This document shows positions 61,226 to 64,000 of a stretch of DNA of 64,000 nucleotides, piece after piece. The notes beneath the pieces were generated by a model. It was given only the letters and a program-made list of their open reading frames with translations. It made no database searches and was not told the DNA's origin. The stretch is from Ichthyophthirius multifiliis. Lineage: Eukaryota > Ciliophora > Oligohymenophorea > Hymenostomatida. A program made the translations under genes and the position numbers. Location: NCBI RefSeq assembly GCF_000220395.1, contig NW_004086434.1:62001-126000 (forward strand), read 5' to 3'. Each line of letters begins with the position of its first letter. The first letter of the stretch is position 1.

Positions 61226-61998
61226 TCAGGCTTTTATTTTAGGATTAAATGGTTTTGGTTTTTCATTTACAATTCCTACATTGATTCCCATACTACCACA
61301 TTATCCAACAATACACTTATTTATTTTTTTAAAAAAATATAATTTTATTTAAGAGTACTTTGCAAATATTTTCTAATGAAGTATTACGGAAATCGAAATC
61401 CATTTCTTTCTTTATTTTTGCAATTTCATATACATATCTAACATCTACTTCATCTGTAGTAAGATGTCCTGTGTATTATGTAAGTTTATCTTTGTCTATA
61501 TATTTTATAAAAAAAAAATTATTTAATTGAACTTTTAACATCTAAAATTATTTAATACTCAATATCTTTTTAATTAACCAAGATGTTGGTGGCGGCTTTA
61601 TTATATAATTATAACTTCTATCTACATATGCTGCTAATTATACTCTTAGGGGAATATCAGATCTTATGTGAGCAGTCGCAGCATTAAAGTCCTTTTATAT
61701 TAATTTTTTTAATAATGTTTTTTTTTTATTAAAATTTTATAAATATTTGTTCTCTTTATTTTTATCTTACTTTACAAAAAAACATCATATTTATGCCTAA
61801 AGGACCCAATGATTAACCTTTATTTTTTATTAATTAATTTTAAAAATTCAGTAAGTAATTTTGTTAATTGTTTGCTAACCCATTTTTGGATTTGGTTTTG
61901 CAATTCCTGCAAATACAGTAAGATTTATAATGGCTATTTTTATAATTTTATTTTAAATTAAAACTAAATTAATAATATTTACCTTTTATTTCACTCAT
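61226..61998 (-). CDS. MRPL11: Mitochondrial large-subunit ribosomal protein uL11m
   Basis: 158 residues from six small exons (introns 61934-61982, 61818-61879, 61692-61770, 61496-61558, 61316-61358; exon sum is exactly 159 codons). uL11 landmarks: FAGIAKPNPKMGQSLGPLGI, NMMFFCKDFNAAT, RVQLAAYVDRSYNYIIKPPP then TSWLIKKIL, VRYVYEIAKIKKEMD, and GQCGSMGINVG at the C-terminal RNA-binding domain. The bacterial/mitochondrial form binds the GTPase-associated centre of 23S rRNA; the PLGINMM form fits a mitochondrial rather than cytosolic protein. No obvious cleavable presequence, which is common for mitochondrial uL11. Complete and without frame problems. Confidence 0.9.
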
Positions 61999-62582
61999 TT
62001 TAAATATTTTATTTTTTATAATATTTATTTGTATTTTTTTTAGATATAAAAATATTGCAAAAGAGTATTATAAAAATAAAATATTTTTAATTTAAATATA
62101 TTTAATCAATTCTAATTGTTTGAGATTTTATTTTTTTAATTTTTTTGAATTTATAATTTAATAAATTAATTTTTATATAAACTACGAAGATTTTTGAAAT
62201 ATATGAATTTATATTATACAATCCTATATAATATTTAACATGATTAAATGTTAAAATTATTTTTTAAAATACTTAAAAAATATTACAATTAAAAAAATAG
62301 AATACTTTTTAATTATTTTTAAATGTATTTTAATTTAAAAAGTTTTAATATTTACAATTTAAAAAAATAATAATAAACAAATATAAAAAATTTATTAAAT
62401 AAAACTTAAAAAATTGTTATATTATTTATTATTAATAACAATAAAATTAATAAATGATTAAAATAAATTAGTTTAATATAATTTTTTTCACAAATAAAAA
62501 TATAATAATAATAATAAAAAATTTATATTTAAAATAAATAAATAAAATAATTTGACAAAGATTAAATTAAAAAAAAAACTAA
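61999..62582. other. Divergent spacer
   Basis: A/T-rich gap between uL11m (minus) and the last gene (plus). Nothing recognisable. Confidence 0.55.
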
Positions 62583-64000
62583 ATGATAAGGCTTAATGAT
62601 TCAAATCAAATAAATTAGATAAAAGTTAAATAAGAAAATTTAATTTTATAAAATGAAAAAGAATAATTATTACTTTAAGAATTCGAACTTTAATAAAATA
62701 ATAATATATTATGTACTTAAAATTAAACAAAATTTTAAAATGGAGTATTAAAAAATAATATATATATATATATATTAAAAAATTATTTATTTGAAAAAGA
62801 AAAATATTTTAAAGTTAAAAATAGAATTTGATTTTTTAATAAAATAAAACATCTCAAAATAATAATAATTATAAACTTTAAATTATAAGGCTTAGAGAAT
62901 ATAGGAATAATCAGAAATCGAAAACAATATAACAACTTAAAAAAGCTTTTTAACAAATTTAAATAAATTAAGCAATTTTAATAATGATTCTCTAATTTAT
63001 AAAGGCTCATTATATAAAATGAAGAAAGATTTAAATGTAACTTATATATCATCAAAATAATTTTTTAATCCTAATGGTGTATATGAAGTATTGGATGGAA
63101 TTTAATATAATTAAATGAGGGTAGATGATATGGTTAATATCCATTAAGATACTTAAGATTAACTAATTCAAAAAATAGAAGAAATCAAATATTCTATTGT
63201 AAAAAACTTAGATTATATAAAGATATTATTTTTTTATAAAGGAAAAAATTGAAAAAAATAAAAATAATTTGGAAAAATTATAAATTATTTTTGATAAAAA
63301 ATTTTCAAATATTAAACTTCGAGAAACTAAAGCCTTTTAAAAAAAAGTTTTATAAATTTTTTAATTAAAAAGTTATAATATATATATATATATAAATAGA
63401 ACTATGCAATTTAAAAAACATAAATATATTAAGAAGAATTATAAAATTCTGCTTAATCTAGTTTATGTAAGATTTTAAAAAAAATTAAATTAAGAGCGAT
63501 ATTATAAAATAAACTAAATAAATGTAAAATGAGTTAACTTAATGTTTAATATAAATTGATGTATAAATAAATATATATATATACATATATATATTTTTAA
63601 ATATGAAAGAGAAATTAAAATATAAAATAATAATAATTAATACAAATATAAAAACTTGAATAAATAGAATAAGAATTTATAAATAAATTATTTGAATCAA
63701 AATAAATCGAAACATATATAGATACAATAGAAAAACTTGAATAGTAAAAATTTATTTATAAAAAATATTAAAAATAAAAAAATATAAATATATAAATTAG
63801 TATATTTTTAAATAATAAAAATGAATAATAAATATAATAAAATATTGAATTAGTATTAAAAAATGAATAATAAGAATTTAATTAAAGCTTTATGAAAAGA
63901 AATGAATCAAATATTGAATTGTAAAACAGTTTAACAAACATAAGTTAGATTTAAATTAATTTATCAAGAACAAATATCCGAGATTAAAAATAAAAAACTA
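62583..64000 (+). CDS. Coiled-coil protein, 3' end beyond window
   Basis: Starts at ATG 62583 (MIRLNDSNQINQIKVKQENL) and is still open at the window end. Introns by phase: about 62742-62814, about 63203-63246, about 63373-63400 and about 63560-63620. The reading is rich in Gln, Lys, Glu, Asn and Leu with heptads (EKIEKNKNNLEKLQIIFDKK; FINKLFESKQIETYIDTIEK). A less repetitive patch, SLYKMKKDLNVTYISSKQFF then NPNGVYEVLDGIQYNQMRVD, may be a small folded segment. No family recognised. The third exon border (63360-63400) needs either a short intron or one base change. Partial at the 3' side. Confidence 0.65.

Noticed and set aside
18136-62583. Bacterial-type operon, ribosome binding sites or rho-independent terminators
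   Set aside because: Spliced introns, code 6 and lone genes on both strands show a eukaryotic nuclear genome; T-runs after genes are ubiquitous here and carry no signal.
1-64000. tRNA, rRNA or snRNA genes
   Set aside because: I looked for T-loop and A/B-box-like strings and rRNA-like GC-richer blocks and saw none; a covariance-model scan would be decisive.

Overview
The window is nuclear DNA of a ciliate that reads TAA and TAG as glutamine and stops only at TGA (NCBI table 6). With the standard code almost nothing is open. With table 6, long recognisable proteins appear, each ending at TGA. Introns are short, AT-rich and GT...AG, mostly about 40-80 nt, and many were placed by matching phase across the junction. 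The extreme AT content, the gene families and the compact layout fit an oligohymenophorean ciliate. I favour an Ichthyophthirius-like macronuclear genome over Tetrahymena or Paramecium, but that is inference.

Layout: 0.1-1.0 kb, secreted Cys-rich protein (-). 1.8-3.0 kb, HP1-like chromodomain protein (+). 3.5-4.4 kb, decayed transposase-like island (-). 5.5-10.5 kb, giant Cys-rich membrane protein (+). 11.1-12.5 kb, EF-hand protein (+). 13.0-16.0 kb, ABCB-type transporter (-). 18.1-19.0 kb, Rab6-like GTPase (+). 19.9-25.3 kb, XMAP215/CKAP5-type TOG protein (-), with a duplicated 3' end. 25.7-32.5 kb, very large leucine-rich-repeat protein (+). 33.3-33.7 kb, EMC5/MMGT1 (+). 34.1-36.0 kb, unknown protein (-). 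36.2-36.8 kb, Hpt-like protein (-). 36.9-38.8 kb, FAD glycerol-3-phosphate dehydrogenase (-). 39.2-40.0 kb, coiled-coil protein (+). 40.4-44.3 kb, gene-poor, with an orphan CEP164-like exon and microsatellites. 44.3-48.0 and 51.4-58.3 kb, two paralogous TPR genes (+) flanking a decayed SP-RING (PIAS-type) gene at about 49-51 kb. 58.6-59.9 kb, PPTC7-like PP2C phosphatase (-). 60.5-61.0 kb, J-domain protein (-). 61.2-62.0 kb, mitochondrial ribosomal protein uL11m (-). 62.6 kb to the end, a partial coiled-coil gene (+).

There is no operon. Genes lie on both strands with AT-rich spacers, and the contents are housekeeping (vesicle traffic, ER membrane insertion, microtubules, chromatin, mitochondria) plus lineage-specific expanded families (Cys-rich surface proteins, TPR and LRR giants). 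Several mitochondrial functions sit at 37-62 kb without evidence of co-regulation.

A recurring oddity is that many otherwise good genes change frame by one base, usually at A or T homopolymers. Exon lengths add up only if single bases are missing or extra. This looks like sequencing or assembly error, and I flag each place. The best candidates for real novelty are the tandem TPR pair with its 9-residue and 14-residue Gln-rich repeats, the duplicated 3' end of the TOG gene, the decayed SP-RING gene and the transposase-like island. I saw no clearly new biological system.
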